From the NCBI GenBank assembly GCA_017414605.1, contig JAFQLG010000047.1, forward strand, positions 1 through 7,021: 7,021 nt of DNA, written 5' to 3'. Under the pieces are notes generated by a model that saw only the letters and a program-made list of their open reading frames with translations, did no database searches and was not told the origin of the DNA. How positions within the stretch are numbered: the stretch's first letter is position 1; the number at the start of each line of letters is the position of its first letter. The position numbers and the translations under genes were made by a program. This document shows positions 5,825 to 7,021 of the stretch, piece by piece. Source of the stretch: Clostridia bacterium. Its GTDB lineage: Bacteria; Bacillota_A; Clostridia; Oscillospirales; CAG-272.

Positions 5825-5877
5825 TGCTACACGGTACATACCGCATGAAAAATCAAAAAGTGAAAGGAAACAATATT

Positions 5878-6186
5878 ATGGCACTTAAAATAACAAAAGA
5901 CAATTACGATTCCGTTATAGCGAACGACAAGCCCGTGCTTATTGACTTTTTCGCAACCTGGTGCGGCCCTTGCAAAATGATGTCCCCCATCATTGACAAG
6001 ATAGCCGCCGAGCATCCCGAATACGTTGTAGGCAAGGTTGACGTTGACGAGGAGCCCGAGCTCGCAAAGGCTTTCGGCGTTATGAGTATTCCTACTCTCG
6101 TTGTTATGAAGAACGGCGAGGTCGTAAAGCAGAACGTTGGCGCCATTCCCGAGCCCGCAGTTCTCTCTATGCTTGAAAACGCGTAA
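5878..6186 (+). CDS. trxA: Thioredoxin
   Basis: This is a single-domain thioredoxin of 102 residues, close to the usual 105-110. The active site is WCGPC with C29 and C32, preceded by FFATW, and the buried acidic residue is D23. The cis-proline loop is IPT at 71-73, and the KVDVDE strand is at 53-58. In the cytoplasm it reduces protein disulfides, for example in ribonucleotide reductase and peroxiredoxins, and is itself re-reduced by the TrxB encoded next door. The ATG at 5878 is chosen because AAAGGA lies 9 nt upstream. The in-frame ATG at 5824 overlaps the -10 box and cannot be the start. The gene ends with two stop codons in a row (TAA TAA), and trxB begins 8 nt after the first. Confidence 0.96.
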   Translation: MALKITKDNYDSVIANDKPVLIDFFATWCGPCKMMSPIIDKIAAEHPEYVVGKVDVDEEPELAKAFGVMSIPTLVVMKNGEVVKQNVGAIPEPAVLSMLENA

Positions 6187-6194
6187 TAACAGAT

Positions 6195-7021
6195 ATGGCA
6201 GACAAAACATACGATATTGCCATTATCGGCGGCGGCCCTGCGGGCTATTCCGCGGCACTCTACGCGGCGCGCGCGGGCTTTGACACCGTTATCATCGAAA
6301 AAATGATGATGGCGGGCGGTCAGATGACGCTGACAGGCGACATTGACAACTACCCCGGCTTTGACGAGGGTGTGGACGGATTTACTCTCGGTATGAAGAT
6401 GCAGGCAGGCGCTCAGCGCTTTGGTGCCGAGACTGTTTGCGCAACCGTTGAAGGCATTGAGCTTGAAGGCAAAATTAAAAAAATCAAGACCTCGGGCGGT
6501 GAGATGTGCGCAAAGGCGGTTATCGTGGCAACGGGAGCCAATCCCCGCGCGCTCGGCGTTGAGGGAGAGGACGCCCTCGTTGGTCGCGGCGTGCATTATT
6601 GCGCGCACTGTGACGGGCGCTTTTATCGCGGCAAGACCGCCCTCGTTGTAGGCGGTGGAAACAGCGCTGTCGGTGATGCGCTCTACCTCTCAAAGCTGTG
6701 TGAAAAGGTCATTCTCGTTCACCGCAGAGATACTCTGCGCGCGACAAAGCTCTATCACGGGCAGATCGAGGCGACACCCAATATTGAGGTGATGTGGAAC
6801 AGCGCGGTTGAATCCTTCTCCGTTGACGGCAGGGTGAACGGCGTTGTCATCAAGAACCTCGTTGACGGCAGTCTTTCCTTCGTTGACTGTGACGGCGTTT
6901 TCGTCAGCATCGGAAGAAGTCCTGTGACCGAATTCCTTGGCGGCGCGCTTGAGCTTGATAGCTACGGCTATATCATAGCGGACGAAACCACGCGCACAAG
7001 CCTTGAAGGCGTTTTCGCCGC
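6195..7021 (+). CDS. trxB: Thioredoxin-disulfide reductase, 3' end outside window
   Basis: This encodes the first 275 residues of a low-molecular-weight thioredoxin reductase; about 30-40 residues, including the final FAD motif, lie past the edge. It passes electrons from NADPH through FAD and a redox cysteine pair to thioredoxin. The FAD Rossmann motif is GGGPAG at 12-17, and GGQMTLTGDIDNYPG lies at 41-55. The redox centre is C136-A-H-C139 followed by DG, where the usual motif is CATC. The NADPH domain has GGGNSAVGDA at 153-162, where EEA is more usual than GDA. It also has HRRDTLRA at 176-183, the 2'-phosphate-binding pattern that points to NADPH. No clear Shine-Dalgarno precedes the ATG, which lies 8 nt after the trxA stop, so its translation is probably coupled to trxA. 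Other family members, such as ferredoxin-dependent or NADH-using reductases, are less likely given HRR. Confidence 0.94.
   Translation, partial: MADKTYDIAIIGGGPAGYSAALYAARAGFDTVIIEKMMMAGGQMTLTGDIDNYPGFDEGVDGFTLGMKMQAGAQRFGAETVCATVEGIELEGKIKKIKTSGGEMCAKAVIVATGANPRALGVEGEDALVGRGVHYCAHCDGRFYRGKTALVVGGGNSAVGDALYLSKLCEKVILVHRRDTLRATKLYHGQIEATPNIEVMWNSAVESFSVDGRVNGVVIKNLVDGSLSFVDCDGVFVSIGRSPVTEFLGGALELDSYGYIIADETTRTSLEGVFA

Noticed and set aside
5824..5877. Longer start for trxA at 5824
   Set aside because: That ATG overlaps the -10 box, so it would not be in the transcript, and the extra residues are not thioredoxin-like.
5904..6608. Minus-strand open frame of 234 codons across trxA and trxB
   Set aside because: It spans two genes on the other strand and the gap between them, with low-complexity His/Ala/Cys-rich translation and no start signal.
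1..7021. CRISPR array, tRNA, rRNA, insertion sequence or prophage
   Set aside because: No regularly spaced repeats, cloverleaf sequence, transposase-like protein or phage gene could be seen on either strand.

Overview
The window looks like chromosomal housekeeping DNA from an anaerobic, gut-type member of the class Clostridia (Bacillota), possibly near the Oscillospirales. This placement is an inference. It rests on an IspH (HMBPP reductase) fused to a ribosomal protein S1 homologue, which is typical of Clostridia; on the gene order cmk-plsC-ispH/rpsA; on the purine-rich Shine-Dalgarno sites and sigma-A promoters; and on the family resemblance of every gene. I see no mobile element, CRISPR array, tRNA or rRNA.

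Layout. Positions 1-115 hold no convincing gene but contain several inverted repeats. A strong leftward intrinsic terminator lies at 116-162. From about 5677 down to 174, on the minus strand, runs one tight operon of five genes: a MurR/RpiR-type regulator, an HI0933/BaiN-like flavoprotein, cytidylate kinase (cmk), a PlsC-like acyltransferase, and the IspH-S1 fusion. The junctions are, in order, an 8-nt gap, a 31-nt gap, an 11-nt overlap and a 14-nt overlap. The operon starts at a promoter with consensus TTGACA and TATAAT boxes 17 nt apart. A second strong promoter about 50 bp away (TTGACT, 17 nt, extended-10 TATAAT) points right and drives trxA (thioredoxin) and trxB (thioredoxin reductase). 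trxB is cut off by the right edge.

How the genes fit together. The leftward operon joins nucleotide supply (CMP/dCMP phosphorylation), phospholipid synthesis (lysophosphatidate acylation), isoprenoid precursor synthesis (the last MEP-pathway step, a [4Fe-4S] enzyme) and an S1 mRNA-binding protein. A sugar-phosphate-sensing type of regulator heads it. The divergent trxAB pair is the cell's disulfide-reducing system. The shared 200-bp intergenic region has dyad symmetries between and over the promoter elements and could coordinate both units.

The best lead for follow-up is inside the fusion gene. A near-perfect Shine-Dalgarno sequence (AGGAGGT) sits 10 nt before an in-frame ATG exactly at the IspH/S1 junction, and codon usage changes at the same point. 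The gene may therefore produce both the 680-residue fusion and a free 378-residue, four-domain S1 protein. Other points are a CAHC redox motif in TrxB in place of the usual CATC, extra CxC pairs in IspH, and a possible structured RNA at the left edge.
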